The notes: generated by a model from the sequence alone, not told the origin. A stretch of DNA of 64,000 nucleotides from CAVQJU01 sp963754955 (GCA_963754955.1 CAVWHY010000012.1:248001-312000); one strand, 5' to 3'; counted from the first letter of the stretch, positions 55,086-64,000 are shown. Made by a program: numbers and translations.

Positions 55086-56357
55086 CTACGGCTCAACCTT
55101 GAGTACGTGCTTCTGCCTGCGGCCTTTTCCCAGCACAACCAGCACGTTCTCCCACACGTCGCCGGCCGTCAGCGTCCTCCTGGGATCTTTGACGGCGACA
55201 TCGTTCACATAGATCCCGCCGCCGAGCACCAGACGCGTGGCTTCACTGCGGGAGCTCGCGAGGTTCGTGTCCACGAGCCACTGCACCAGCGGCTTCTCTT
55301 CCAGTTGCTGCATCGTCACGTGGGACGACGGCACGTCGGCCAGGGAATTGAGCCGATCTTCGACTGAGAGGTCCCCTGGATTCCTGTTGAACAACTGCTC
55401 CGAACCGCGAATTGCTTTCTCCATCTCCGCAGCGCCGTGCACGAGTGTCGTGACCTCACGCGCCAGGACCCTTTGCGCTTCGCGCTTCTCGGGCGCGCTT
55501 CTGGTGAGGGCCTCGAGATCGGCGATCGCCGCCTGATCGAGGAACGTGAAGAGCTTCAGGTAGCTCACGACGTCACGATCTTCCGTTTTCAGCCAGAACT
55601 GGTACAGCTGAAACGGCGAGGTGCGTTGAGGGTCGAGCCAGATCGTTCCCGACTCCGTTTTCCCGAACTTGCCGCCGGAGGCGGTCGTCATCAGCGGCCA
55701 GACGAGCCCGTGCGCCTTCTTCGAGCGAAGCCGCCGGATCAGATCGATGCCCGCGGTGATGTTGCCCCATTGATCGCTGCCGCCCATCTGCAGCGTGCAG
55801 CCGACGCGATCGAAGAGTTCGAGGAAATCGCGCGCCTGCAGCAGGAGATAGCTGAACTCGGTGTACGAGATGCCGTCCTCGCTCTCGAGCCGGCGGCTGA
55901 CGGATTCCTTCTGCAGCATGTAGTTCACGGTGAAGTACTTGCCGGTGTCGCGAAGAAATTCCAGCAGATTGAACGAGGCCAGCCAGTCCGCGTTGTTGAC
56001 GATGCGCGCGGGATTGGGCCCGGCGTCGAAATCAAGAAAACGTTCCAGCTGCTTCCGGATACCGGCGACGTTCTCGTCCAGTTGCTCGCGCGCCAGCAAC
56101 TTGCGCTCCTGCGACTTGCCGCTGGGATCGCCAATCATCCCGGTGCCGCCCCCGACGATGGCGATCGGGTGGTGCCCGAAGCGCTGCAGTCGCGCCAGCC
56201 CCATCACCGTCAGCAGCGAGCCCACATGGAGACTCGAGGCCGTCGGATCGAAACCGATGTAAGCCGTGACCGCCTCCCGCTCGAGGAGGTCGGCCAGGCC
56301 CTCCGTGGCCTCGGATACCATGCCGCGCCAGGACAATTCGTGGTAAAGGTTGGTCAC
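55086..56357 (-). CDS. tyrS: Tyrosyl-tRNA synthetase
   Basis: A 423-residue class I synthetase: YIGFDPTASSLHVGSL (HIGH-like), GGGTGMIGDPSGK, the tyrosine-binding YTEFSYLLLQARDF and GGSDQWGNI, KFGKTESGTIWLD (KMSKS-like KFGKT loop) and a C-terminal S4 RNA-binding domain (SRSEATRLVLGGGIYVNDVAVKDP). The GTG at 56357 is 29 bp from the divergent phosphoesterase gene. It lies directly upstream of the rRNA promoters in the same direction. Confidence 0.98.
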   Translation of the reverse strand: MTNLYHELSWRGMVSEATEGLADLLEREAVTAYIGFDPTASSLHVGSLLTVMGLARLQRFGHHPIAIVGGGTGMIGDPSGKSQERKLLAREQLDENVAGIRKQLERFLDFDAGPNPARIVNNADWLASFNLLEFLRDTGKYFTVNYMLQKESVSRRLESEDGISYTEFSYLLLQARDFLELFDRVGCTLQMGGSDQWGNITAGIDLIRRLRSKKAHGLVWPLMTTASGGKFGKTESGTIWLDPQRTSPFQLYQFWLKTEDRDVVSYLKLFTFLDQAAIADLEALTRSAPEKREAQRVLAREVTTLVHGAAEMEKAIRGSEQLFNRNPGDLSVEDRLNSLADVPSSHVTMQQLEEKPLVQWLVDTNLASSRSEATRLVLGGGIYVNDVAVKDPRRTLTAGDVWENVLVVLGKGRRQKHVLKVEP

Positions 56358-56386
56358 GTCGCAGCCGAACGCTACTATATCAGCCG
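56358..56386. promoter_or_regulatory. Putative bidirectional promoter tyrS / metallophosphoesterase
   Basis: The 29-bp gap contains TACTATAT. TACTAT (56373-56378, plus) lies eight bases before the ATG at 56387; TATAGT (56379-56374, minus) lies 16 bases before the tyrS GTG. The two -10-like hexamers overlap. Inferred from sequence. Confidence 0.5.
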
Positions 56387-57208
56387 ATGGTGATGACCCG
56401 GCGCGCGGTCCTCAAGACCTTCGCCACAGCCGCGGCTGGAGCCGTGACGGGACTCGGTGCGTACGGATATCTCTACGAGCGGCACCGCGTCTCGGTGACG
56501 CGCGCCGACCTGGCGGTCGCCGGCTTGCCGCCCGCGCTGGCCGGCCTGCGCATCGGCATGCTTACCGACGTTCATCGCAGTCTCTGGGTCTCACACGAGG
56601 ACGTCGCGGAGGCGACGTCCCTCCTGATGGCCGAACAACCGGATCTCATCGTCCTCGGCGGCGACTACGTGACGTGGGGAGATCGCGAGTACGTCCAACA
56701 GTCGGCCGAAGCACTCGGCTTACTCTCCGCGCCGAACGGCGTGTACGGCATTCTGGGCAACCACGACGACGATCACGACATGCCGGCTGCGTTGACGAGC
56801 CGCGGCATCCAGGTATTGAAGGACGCCCGCACCCGCGTCACCGTCAGGGGCGAGGCCATCGATCTGGTCGGCATCCGCTTCTGGACCAAGCGCGGCAACG
56901 ACATCGCCGCGATCGCACGCGGCGCGACGGGCTTCGTCGTCCTGCTGGCGCACGATCCGCGGCGGCTCACCGAGGCGGCTGCCCTGAAGATACCGCTCGT
57001 CCTCTCAGGACACACGCATGGTGGGCAGGTAGTGCTGCCCGTCGCCGGCGCGCTCGCCGCGCAGAAATTTCCTGTCATCGAAGGCATCGGCCGGCGAGGC
57101 GAGACGACGATGTTCGTGAGCCGCGGCCTGGGAACGGTGTACGTGCCGTTGCGAATCAACTGTCCGCCGGAAGTGGCGGTGCTCAGCCTTCGTCCGGCCG
57201 CTGCGTAA
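56387..57208 (+). CDS. Tat-exported metallophosphoesterase (YkuE-like)
   Basis: A 273-residue calcineurin-like phosphoesterase with a twin-arginine signal (MTRRAVLKTFATAAAGAVTG). The dinuclear metal site is visible: LTDVHRS (atypical first motif, D-x-H), VLGGDYVTWG, ILGNHDDDHD, LLAHDPRR and LSGHTHGGQ. The family includes UDP-diacylglucosamine and phospholipid-linked hydrolases; the substrate is unknown. ATGs at 56387 and 56393 are both possible. The 3' end overlaps convergent purN by 26 bp. Confidence 0.92.
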   Translation: MVMTRRAVLKTFATAAAGAVTGLGAYGYLYERHRVSVTRADLAVAGLPPALAGLRIGMLTDVHRSLWVSHEDVAEATSLLMAEQPDLIVLGGDYVTWGDREYVQQSAEALGLLSAPNGVYGILGNHDDDHDMPAALTSRGIQVLKDARTRVTVRGEAIDLVGIRFWTKRGNDIAAIARGATGFVVLLAHDPRRLTEAAALKIPLVLSGHTHGGQVVLPVAGALAAQKFPVIEGIGRRGETTMFVSRGLGTVYVPLRINCPPEVAVLSLRPAAA

Positions 57209-57803
57209 TCACGCGCCGTCCGCTGACCTGCCAACCGCCGTCGAGCAGGATCCTCAGCGCCTCCGGGTAGATCCGGTGCTCCTCGATCAGAATCCGCGCC
57301 GACAGCGTGTCGACCGTGTCCGCATCGAGAACGGGAACGGCTGCCTGAAGAACGATTGGCCCGGCATCGAGCGCGCCATCGACCAGGTGGACGGTCGCTC
57401 CCGACACCCGGACGCCGTGCTCGAGCGCCTGTTGCTGCGCATCCAGGCCGGGAAACGACGGAAGCAGAGACGGATGGATGTTCACGATCCGGTCTGGATA
57501 CGCCTGGAGCAGCACCGGACCGATGAGCCGCATGTAACCGGCAAGGCACACGAGGCCAACGTCACGGATGCGGCACTCCTCGACGATCGCGCGTTCGTGC
57601 GAATCACGGTCCGCGTAATCTGCCGGAGCGAGATGAATCGCGTCGATGCCGGCGTCGCGGGCCCGCACCAAGCCGTAGGCTGCGGCGCGATTTGAGATGA
57701 CGACCGCCACCGTGGCGTCCAGGTGCCCGCGGGCAATCGCGTCGAGTATTGCCTGGAGGTTGCTGCCCCGGCCGGAGACGAGGACGGCGAGGCGCCGCTT
57801 CAC
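57183..57803 (-). CDS. purN: Phosphoribosylglycinamide formyltransferase PurN
   Basis: Transfers formyl from 10-formyl-THF to GAR in purine synthesis. The 206-residue product has LAVLVSGRGSNLQAILDA, VVISNRAAAYGLVRA, VCLAGYMRLIGPVLL, NIHPSLLPSFPG with the catalytic Asn/His, HGVRVSGATVHLVDGALDAGPIV with the catalytic Asp, and EHRIYPEAL. The GTG at 57803 overlaps the purM stop as GTGA. Confidence 0.97.
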   Translation of the reverse strand: MKRRLAVLVSGRGSNLQAILDAIARGHLDATVAVVISNRAAAYGLVRARDAGIDAIHLAPADYADRDSHERAIVEECRIRDVGLVCLAGYMRLIGPVLLQAYPDRIVNIHPSLLPSFPGLDAQQQALEHGVRVSGATVHLVDGALDAGPIVLQAAVPVLDADTVDTLSARILIEEHRIYPEALRILLDGGWQVSGRRVITQRPDEG

Positions 57804-58831
57804 GGCGCGTCTGTGTAGCGGACGTCGCGCTGACCGCTTGTCACGCGGCCGATGAGGACGGGCGAGGATCCGGACTGCTGCAGCGCGTCGAGAGCCGATT
57901 CCGTATTCGATGGGGCGCACACGACAATCAGCCCGATGCCCATATTGAAGGCTCGCATCATCTCGTCTGGCGCGATTCCCCCCCGTCGCTGAAGGAACGA
58001 GAAGAGCGGCGGCGTCTGCCACGCCTTCGGATTGACGGCTGCGGCCGTGCCTTCCGGCAGCACGCGTGGGAGATTCTCCGTGATGCCTCCGCCGGTGATG
58101 TGGGCCATGCCCTTCACCAGCCCGCGCTCGAGGAGCGGCCGGATCGCGTTCAGATACGACCGGTGCGGAGCGAGCAGCGCGTCCCCCACGGTCGCGCCGA
58201 TTTCCGGGACGAATGTGTCGTGGCGAAAACCGGCCGCATCGAACAGCACCTTCCGGGCGAGAGAGTAGCCGTTCGTGTGCAGGCCGGCGGACGGCAGGCC
58301 TATCAGCGAGTCGCCGGGGAGAATCGATCGACCGTCGATGACGCGGGATTTCTCGACGATCCCGACGATGAACCCGGCGATGTCGTACTCGCCGTCGGCG
58401 TAGAAACCGGGCATCTCCGCGGTTTCACCGCCGAGCAGCGCGCACCCGTTCTCGCGGCATCCACGCGCAACGCCGGCGACGACCTGCTCCGTGACGTCCG
58501 GCGACAGACGCCCGGTCGCCACATAGTCCAGGAAGAACATCGGCTCGGCGCCCTGGACGAGGATGTCGTTCACGCAGTGGTTCACGAGGTCGGCACCCAC
58601 GGTATCGTGGCGGCCCGTCATGAACGCGAGCTTGAGCTTGGTGCCGACGCCGTCGGCGCTCGACACCAGCACGGGCTCGCGGTAGCGGGCTCGGTCGAGC
58701 TGGAACAGTCCCCCGAACGATCCGATGTCGGACAACACGCCGGCCGTGAACGTGGACTTCGCGAGCGACTTGATGCGGCGGACAGTCTCGTTACCGGCCG
58801 CGATGTCGACGCCGGAGTCCCGGTAGTCCAT
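57800..58831 (-). CDS. purM: Phosphoribosylformylglycinamidine cyclo-ligase PurM
   Basis: Closes the imidazole ring to give AIR. The 343-residue AIR-synthase-family product has MDYRDSGVDIAAGNETVRRIK, GSFGGLFQL, VSSADGVGTKLKLAF, DLVNHCVNDILVQGAEPMFFLDYVA, LLGGETAEMPGFY, LPSAGLHTNGYSLAR, MAHITGGGITENLPRVLP and FNMGIGLIVV. The ATG at 58831 overlaps the HEAT-gene stop; a longer frame upstream is not conserved. Confidence 0.98.
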   Translation of the reverse strand: MDYRDSGVDIAAGNETVRRIKSLAKSTFTAGVLSDIGSFGGLFQLDRARYREPVLVSSADGVGTKLKLAFMTGRHDTVGADLVNHCVNDILVQGAEPMFFLDYVATGRLSPDVTEQVVAGVARGCRENGCALLGGETAEMPGFYADGEYDIAGFIVGIVEKSRVIDGRSILPGDSLIGLPSAGLHTNGYSLARKVLFDAAGFRHDTFVPEIGATVGDALLAPHRSYLNAIRPLLERGLVKGMAHITGGGITENLPRVLPEGTAAAVNPKAWQTPPLFSFLQRRGGIAPDEMMRAFNMGIGLIVVCAPSNTESALDALQQSGSSPVLIGRVTSGQRDVRYTDAP

Positions 58832-60033
58832 CAGAAGTCGAGCTTCCCGATCAGCGTGCGGGTGAGCTCGCGCGCAGGCGAATTCTCGGGCGAGTCCCAA
58901 TAGGTGCGGCGAACGAACGCAAAGAACCGTTCCTTCTCGTAGTCTTCCTCGAGGATGTCGAAACCCTCGGACATGAGCTCGATCGCGGCGTCGCGGTTCG
59001 GATGCGACTGAAGGATCGTCATCATCAACGGCGTCCGACGCAGCGCGACCGTCGCGATCGCGAGGGACACCGGGGCGCGCGTCGGGTCCTTGGAAGGAAT
59101 TCCGACGGTAAAGAGGGCCTGCGCGGCCTGCGTCCGCCCGGCGACCCCGAGCGCGGCGAGGCCCGCCGCGGCCGCGCGAAGATTCGGCTGGAAGCCCGTG
59201 GTGGTGCTGGCGAAATTCAAGGTGTCGACGAGGAATTTCTCATGTGTCTCGCAGTTCACGCCGAGCAGGCAGATGGCCGCGGCCACGTAGGGCTGCGATG
59301 CCTCGGGCGCCGTGCGCTGGAGGCTGGCGAGCACGGTCAGGGCGCGGGGATCCCCGATTTTGCCCAGCGCAATCGCCGTGTCGTTCCGCAGCGGGCCATC
59401 GAGCGCCGCAATCGCGGCCAGGGCATCGTAGGCGTATTTCGCCTTGAAGTCTCCGAGCGCCTCGATCACCGCGGTGCGGAAGTAGTCCTGGCCGCGCCCG
59501 GCCTCGCGCATCAGCACCGTCCGGACCCTGGCGCCCTCGTCTCCAGGAGTCGCCGCCTGTGCGGCAAGCGCACGAACGAGCGCGGGACGGACGAACTCGC
59601 CGCTTTCCTTATCGACCGCCGCCAGCAGGTTCGGCAGAAGCGAGCGGTCCGGGTTGTGCTCGAGGAAGCTGTAGCCGACGCTGCGGAGCCGGTCGTTCGG
59701 ACTCGTCAACACCTCGCGCATGACGTCCCGCGCGCGCGGATCGTTGAAGCCGGTGAGCAGCACGAGCGCGCGGTATCGAACGTAGCCGTCGGGATGGTCG
59801 GATACGGCCTGCATGAGCGCCGGAACCGCCTGCGCAGCTACGGACCGGCGAATCGTGCGGGAGGCCTTCGTGCGCGTGTCGTAATCGAGCTTGCCGAGCG
59901 CGTCGATCGCCGCGCGGAGTTCTGCCGCAGACACCTCCTGCGGCCGGGTGGGCTCCTGCTGCGCGTACAACCCCGCGCCGGACGTCAGCGCCAGCACGCA
60001 GAGTGCGACGGCAAACACGCAGCGCAGGTTCAT
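58831..60033 (-). CDS. Secreted HEAT-repeat protein within the purine operon
   Basis: A 400-residue protein with a signal peptide (MNLRCVFAVALCVLALTSGAGLYAQ) and several HEAT/PBS-lyase-like helical repeats, for example VPALMQAVSDHPDGYVRYRALVLLTGF, LRSVGYSFLEHNPDRSLLPNLLAAV and DTAIALGKIGDPRALTVLASL. It is probably a protein-binding scaffold outside the cytoplasm. ATGA overlaps link it to purF before and purM after, an odd place for an exported protein. No enzymatic motif seen; function unknown. Confidence 0.85.
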   Translation of the reverse strand: MNLRCVFAVALCVLALTSGAGLYAQQEPTRPQEVSAAELRAAIDALGKLDYDTRTKASRTIRRSVAAQAVPALMQAVSDHPDGYVRYRALVLLTGFNDPRARDVMREVLTSPNDRLRSVGYSFLEHNPDRSLLPNLLAAVDKESGEFVRPALVRALAAQAATPGDEGARVRTVLMREAGRGQDYFRTAVIEALGDFKAKYAYDALAAIAALDGPLRNDTAIALGKIGDPRALTVLASLQRTAPEASQPYVAAAICLLGVNCETHEKFLVDTLNFASTTTGFQPNLRAAAAGLAALGVAGRTQAAQALFTVGIPSKDPTRAPVSLAIATVALRRTPLMMTILQSHPNRDAAIELMSEGFDILEEDYEKERFFAFVRRTYWDSPENSPARELTRTLIGKLDF

Positions 60034-61481
60034 TTTGCGACGGTCTCGACGTGCTCGACCGTTTCCGATCGTTCCGTCTTGTCGAGCTTCAGCGCGAGCT
60101 GCAGATACGTTGCTTCGTCGCGCGGAAAGCTCACCGGGTAGTGTCCCGTATAGCAGGAGCTGCAGTACTGAGTTCGTTCGGACCCAAGGACGCCCAGCAT
60201 CCCTTCGTGACTCAGATACCCCACGCTGTCGGCGTTCAAGTACGTCGTGATCTCCTCGAGCGTGTGGGTCGCGGCGATGAGCTCCGACCGCCGCGGCGTA
60301 TCGACACCGTAGAAACACGGGGAGATCGTCGGCGGGCAGCTGATTCGAACGTGTACCTCGGTCGCGCCCGCGGCCCTGACCATCTTGACGATCTTCCGGC
60401 TCGTCGTGCCGCGCACGATCGAATCGTCCACGAGCACCACGCGCTTGCCGTCGAGAATGCTCCGCACGGGATTGAGCTTCACCTTGACGCCAAAATGCCG
60501 GATGGACGACTGCGGCTGGATGAACGTGCGGCCGACGTAGTGGTTGCGGATGAGTCCCATCCGAAGCGGGATCTTCGATTCGTCCGCGTAGCCCATCGCC
60601 GCGCACACTCCCGAGTCCGGCACCGGGACCACGACGTCGGCTGCGACCCCCTGCTCGCGAGCGAGCACGCGGCCGAACGTGGTCCGCACTTCGTTGACGC
60701 TCTTGCCGAAGACGTAGCTGTCCGGCCGGGAAAAGTAAACGTGCTCGAACACGCACTGCGCGAGATGCGCCGGGGCAAACGGCCTGATCGACCGCATCCC
60801 GTCGGCGCTGATGATGAGGATCTCTCCGGGCTCGACATCGCGCACGAAGGTCGCGCCGATCAGATCCATCGCGCACGTCTCCGAGCAGACGACGTACGCA
60901 TCGCCCAGCCGCCCGAGCGCCAGCGGGCGGAAGCCATGGGGATCGCGCACGGCGATCAGCCGATCGCGCGTCATCAGCGCAAACGAAAAGGCTCCCTGCA
61001 CCTGTGACACGGCGTCGACGACAGCGTCTTCGACGGTCGATTTCCGGGATCGCGCATACAAGTGCAGCAACACCTCGGTGTCGGTCGTCGACTGGAAGAT
61101 CGATCCCTCGCGAACGAGCGCGTCCTTGAGCTCGATCGCGTTCACGAGGTTGCCGTTGTGGCAGATCGCCATCTGCCCGTGCGCGCAGTCGATGAGAAAC
61201 GGCTGGGCGTTGGCGACCCGGCTCTCGCCGGCGGTGGAATACCGCACGTGGCCGATGGCCATCGACCCCGGCAGTTCCGACAGGGTGCGGCTATCGAACA
61301 CGTCGGCCACGTAACCCATCGCGCGGGACAAACGGATCAACCCCCCGTCCGACGCGGCAATCCCGGCGCTCTCCTGCCCACGGTGCTGCAGCGCGTACAG
61401 GCCCAGGTACGTCATGTTGGCCGCTTCGGCGTGGCCGAAGATCCCGAAGACGCCGCACTCCTCGCGGAATTTGTCGAACAT
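60030..61481 (-). CDS. purF: Amidophosphoribosyltransferase PurF
   Basis: First committed purine enzyme: PRPP plus glutamine to phosphoribosylamine. The 483-residue product has a short propeptide (MFDKFREE) before the nucleophile Cys9 (CGVFGIFGH), ALQHRGQESAGIA, SMAIGHVRYSTAGES, the PRTase motif VVLVDDSIVRGTTS, and cysteines of an Fe-S cluster in SCPPTISPCFYG and YCSSCYTGHYPV, as in the Bacillus-type enzyme. The stop overlaps the HEAT-gene start. Confidence 0.98.
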   Translation of the reverse strand: MFDKFREECGVFGIFGHAEAANMTYLGLYALQHRGQESAGIAASDGGLIRLSRAMGYVADVFDSRTLSELPGSMAIGHVRYSTAGESRVANAQPFLIDCAHGQMAICHNGNLVNAIELKDALVREGSIFQSTTDTEVLLHLYARSRKSTVEDAVVDAVSQVQGAFSFALMTRDRLIAVRDPHGFRPLALGRLGDAYVVCSETCAMDLIGATFVRDVEPGEILIISADGMRSIRPFAPAHLAQCVFEHVYFSRPDSYVFGKSVNEVRTTFGRVLAREQGVAADVVVPVPDSGVCAAMGYADESKIPLRMGLIRNHYVGRTFIQPQSSIRHFGVKVKLNPVRSILDGKRVVLVDDSIVRGTTSRKIVKMVRAAGATEVHVRISCPPTISPCFYGVDTPRRSELIAATHTLEEITTYLNADSVGYLSHEGMLGVLGSERTQYCSSCYTGHYPVSFPRDEATYLQLALKLDKTERSETVEHVETVAK

Positions 61482-61533
61482 AAGTCTCCCGGCGGGTGAC
61501 GACCCGCCGCTACAGCCCCCGATGTTTCACCGC

Positions 61534-63786
61534 TTACGCCACCCGCTTGGCGAAGTATCGCTGAACTGCGTCCGCCCACGCGCGCTCGGCGTCGACCACC
61601 GCGACGTCGACCGCGACCTCGCCGCCGACGGCAATCCGCAGCGAGCGGCCGCCGGTCCGACCGATGATCCGCGATGGAACCCCGGCCGCCGACGTCCGGC
61701 GAACCACCTCGGCGACGGCGTCTGGCGACGCGGAAACGACCACACGCGATGCCGACTCGCCGAAGAGCGCGGCCGCCCTGTTGACCGACTCCGAGTGCGC
61801 CACGGCGACGCCGTCGATCGACACGTCCGCGCCGATACCGTCAGTGTCAAAGCAACATTCCGCGAGCGTGACCGCCAGGCCGCCGTCCGAACAATCGTGG
61901 GCCGACCGCATGAGCCGTTCGGCCGCCAGGTCGACGAGGACCGCCTGCAGCGCCCGCTCGGCCGCGAGATCCAGCGCCGGCGGCACGCCGCGCACGACGC
62001 CGTGCACCGTTTTCAGATACTCGCTGCCCCCGAGTTCGCCGCGGCCCTCCCCGAGGAGGACGATGACGTCGCCGGCTGCCTGAAACCGCCGGGTGACGAC
62101 GCGGTCGGCATGCTCGAGCACGCCGACGACGCCGATGACAGGCGTCGGATAGATCGCGCGGCCGTCCGTCTCGTTGTACAAGCTGACGTTCCCACCGGTA
62201 ATGGGCGTGTCCAGCGCGCGGCAGGCTTCGCCAATGCCTTCGATCGCCTGGGCGAGCTGCCACATGATTCCAGGCCGTTCCGGGTTGCCGAAGTTGAGGC
62301 AGTTGGTCGCCGCGATCGGCTTGCCGCCCGCGCACGCGACGTTTCTCGCCGCTTCCGCCACTGCCAGCATCGCACCGTGCCGGGGATCGAGGTAGCAGTA
62401 CCGCCCGTTGCCGTCGACCGACATCGCCAGCGCGCGGCCCGTTTCCTTGATTCGCACGACGCCTGCGCCCATGCCGGGCAGGTTGACCGTGTTGGTGCGC
62501 ACCATGTGGTCGTACTGACGGTACACCCACCGTTTGCTGCCGATCGCCGGCGATCCAAGCAGGGTCAGAAGCACCGCGCCCGCCGACGCGCCCGCATCAG
62601 GTGCCGCGGCCGGCAATCCGTCGAGGTCCAGCGTGCGGACGTCGGCGAGATACTCGGGCGTGGCCATCGGACGGTGGTAGAGCGGCGCCTCGTCGGTCAA
62701 CGCACCGTTGGGAATCTCGGCGACGACGGTGCCGCGATCCTTCACCCGCAGCATGCCGTCGCCGGTCACGTGCCCGATGTGCGACGCGTGCAGGTCCCAC
62801 TTGTCGAAGATCCGCTCGACCTCCGCCTCGCGCCCGCGCTTCACGACGAGCAGCATGCGTTCCTGCGACTCCGACAGCATGATCTCGTACGGGGTCATTC
62901 CCGTCTCGCGCTGCGGGACCAGAGACACATCGATCTCGACGCCCGCGCCGCCGCGGGATCCCATCTCCGTGGTCGAACACGTCAGTCCGGCCGCGCCCAT
63001 ATCCTGAATCCCGATCAGCGCGTCGGTCTTCATGACCTCGAGGCACGCTTCGAGGAGCAACTTCTCCATGAACGGATCGCCGACCTGTACCGCGGGCCGT
63101 TTCTCGGCCGATTTGTCGTCGAACTCCGCGGATGCCATGGTCGCGCCGTGGATGCCGTCGCGCCCCGTCTTCGCACCGACGTAATACACCGCGTTGCCGA
63201 CGCCTGAGGCGACGCCCTTGATGATGTCGGTCGCTTTGGCGATGCCCAGGCAGAACACATTCACCAGCGGGTTGCCCGCATAAGACGGCTCGAACGCGAT
63301 CTCGCCGCCCACGGTGGGAATCCCGATGCTGTTGCCGTACCCGGCAATCCCCGCCACGACACCCTCGAGAATACGGCGCGTCACCCCATCGTCGAGCGAA
63401 CCAAACCGCAGCGAGTTCAGCAGCGCGATCGGGCGCGCTCCCATGGTGAAGATGTCGCGGATAATCCCGCCGACGCCGGTGGCCGCGCCCTGGTAAGGCT
63501 CGATGAACGACGGATGATTGTGCGATTCGATCTTGAACACGGCGGCCAGCCCGTCGCCGATGTCGACAGCGCCCGCGTTTTCCCCGGGGCCCTGCAGCAC
63601 CTGGGGCCCGCCGGTCGGAAGCGTTTTCAGGTGCACGCGCGAGCTCTTGTAGCTGCAGTGCTCCGACCACATGACGGAGAAGATGCCGAGCTCGGTCAGA
63701 TTCGGCTCCCGGCCCATGAAGGCGAGGATGCGGTCGTACTCGTCCGGTTTCAAGCCGTGCCGTTCGAGCACCTTCGAGTCGATCAT
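61534..63786 (-). CDS. purL: Phosphoribosylformylglycinamidine synthase subunit PurL
   Basis: Synthetase subunit of FGAM synthase (small PurL type working with PurQ and PurS). The 750-residue product has LGIFSVMWSEHCSYKSSR, FKIESHNHPSFIEPYQGAATGVGGIIRD, VGGEIAFEPSY, DMGAAGLTCSTTEMGSRGG and the duplicated AIR-synthase halves (NCLNFGNPERP, ITGGNVSLYNET, AHDCSDGGLAVTLAEC). The ATG at 63786 (MIDSKVLERHGL) overlaps the purQ stop; 47 upstream codons are purQ shadow. Confidence 0.98.
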   Translation of the reverse strand: MIDSKVLERHGLKPDEYDRILAFMGREPNLTELGIFSVMWSEHCSYKSSRVHLKTLPTGGPQVLQGPGENAGAVDIGDGLAAVFKIESHNHPSFIEPYQGAATGVGGIIRDIFTMGARPIALLNSLRFGSLDDGVTRRILEGVVAGIAGYGNSIGIPTVGGEIAFEPSYAGNPLVNVFCLGIAKATDIIKGVASGVGNAVYYVGAKTGRDGIHGATMASAEFDDKSAEKRPAVQVGDPFMEKLLLEACLEVMKTDALIGIQDMGAAGLTCSTTEMGSRGGAGVEIDVSLVPQRETGMTPYEIMLSESQERMLLVVKRGREAEVERIFDKWDLHASHIGHVTGDGMLRVKDRGTVVAEIPNGALTDEAPLYHRPMATPEYLADVRTLDLDGLPAAAPDAGASAGAVLLTLLGSPAIGSKRWVYRQYDHMVRTNTVNLPGMGAGVVRIKETGRALAMSVDGNGRYCYLDPRHGAMLAVAEAARNVACAGGKPIAATNCLNFGNPERPGIMWQLAQAIEGIGEACRALDTPITGGNVSLYNETDGRAIYPTPVIGVVGVLEHADRVVTRRFQAAGDVIVLLGEGRGELGGSEYLKTVHGVVRGVPPALDLAAERALQAVLVDLAAERLMRSAHDCSDGGLAVTLAECCFDTDGIGADVSIDGVAVAHSESVNRAAALFGESASRVVVSASPDAVAEVVRRTSAAGVPSRIIGRTGGRSLRIAVGGEVAVDVAVVDAERAWADAVQRYFAKRVA

Positions 63787-64000
63787 GCCCGCGCCACCAG
63801 GGCTCCCGCCTTGATGGACTCGACCGCCGACTCGAACACGCTCAGGCCGTCGGCGCTGCCAAGCGCGGACTCGCACGCCCGCTCGGGGTGCGGCATGAGC
63901 CCGACGACGTTGCGCGCCTCGTTGCACAGGCCCGCGATGGCCGCAACGGATCCGTTGGGGTTCGCCTGCTCCGTCAGCTCGCCGGCGGCGCTCGTGTAGC
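63783..64000 (-). CDS. purQ: Phosphoribosylformylglycinamidine synthase subunit PurQ (C-terminal part)
   Basis: The window ends inside this gene. The 71 visible codons read YTSAAGELTEQANPNGS, IAGLCNEARNVVGLMPHPERA and SVFESAVESIKAG, matching the C-terminus of the glutaminase subunit, including the catalytic His/Glu in MPHPE. The TGA stop overlaps the purL start (ATGA). Confidence 0.95.
   Translation of the reverse strand, partial: YTSAAGELTEQANPNGSVAAIAGLCNEARNVVGLMPHPERACESALGSADGLSVFESAVESIKAGALVARA

Noticed and set aside
61414..63207. 597-codon plus-strand frame
   Set aside because: Antisense shadow of purL.

Overview
This window comes from a GC-rich bacterial chromosome. The 16S rRNA gene (53015-54570, minus strand) reads to me like Acidobacteriota, class Vicinamibacteria (subgroup 6); that placement is from memory of the sequence type, not from a search. 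Almost all genes lie on the minus strand. Plus-strand units are few: a DUF72 gene, a HupE-like gene with two metallo-beta-lactamase-fold genes, a membrane Ser/Thr kinase and a metallophosphoesterase. Coding density is very high and stop/start overlaps of the ATGA/GTGA type are frequent. I see no phage, insertion sequence or CRISPR array.

Layout. 1-1568: partial membrane sensor, then queC and queE (7-cyano-7-deazaguanine synthesis). 2532-7048: a compact bacterial microcompartment (BMC) locus, with a class II aldolase, one hexameric shell protein, three pentameric vertex proteins and a small cysteine-rich protein. It is followed in the same direction by nth and a secreted cyclophilin, and preceded by a YHS-domain protein and a TPR protein. 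7067-15456: pdxJ, then the conserved glmM/cdaR/cdaA/folP/ftsH/tilS block (c-di-AMP synthesis, cell-wall precursor, folate, proteolysis, tRNA-Ile modification). 15602-17421: tRNA-Met, queA, an acetyltransferase. 17445-19527: a secreted subtilase with a striking C-terminal NIVWGT repeat tail. 19783-25251: ligD-type polymerase, a conserved hypothetical, fabH, ruvB, ruvA, ruvC, yebC. 25319-29925: methyltransferase, membrane protein, secreted nuclease, SpoU methylase, Tat-exported sugar-isomerase-like protein, AlkB. 29950-36206: HupE-like/MBL/MBL, DUF2911, membrane kinase. 36226-48792: membrane glycosyltransferase-like protein, hrpB, msrA/msrB, FG-GAP/CRTAC protein, NarL-type two-component pair, two DinB-fold proteins, SGNH protein, TPR protein. 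48837-55070: a complete rRNA operon (16S, tRNA-Ile, tRNA-Ala, 23S, 5S) with tandem promoters, processing stems, repeated boxA-like elements and a terminator. 55086-64000: tyrS, metallophosphoesterase, then purQ/purL/purF/HEAT protein/purM/purN.

Most notable: (1) the minimal BMC locus, in which the aldolase C-terminus and the N-terminus of the small four-cysteine protein carry the same encapsulation-peptide-like helix (ELxAL[IV]xDAI); (2) the roughly 15-copy NIVWGT peptide tail of the subtilase; (3) intergenic arrays of heptamer words, different at each locus; (4) the four tightly spaced divergent gene pairs (17-29 bp apart), which all look as if they share a symmetric -10 region and start with little or no leader; (5) three genes (ruvC, the subtilase, the CRTAC protein) interrupted by single frameshifts of the same sign (+1), which may be assembly errors, real lesions or, less likely, recoding.
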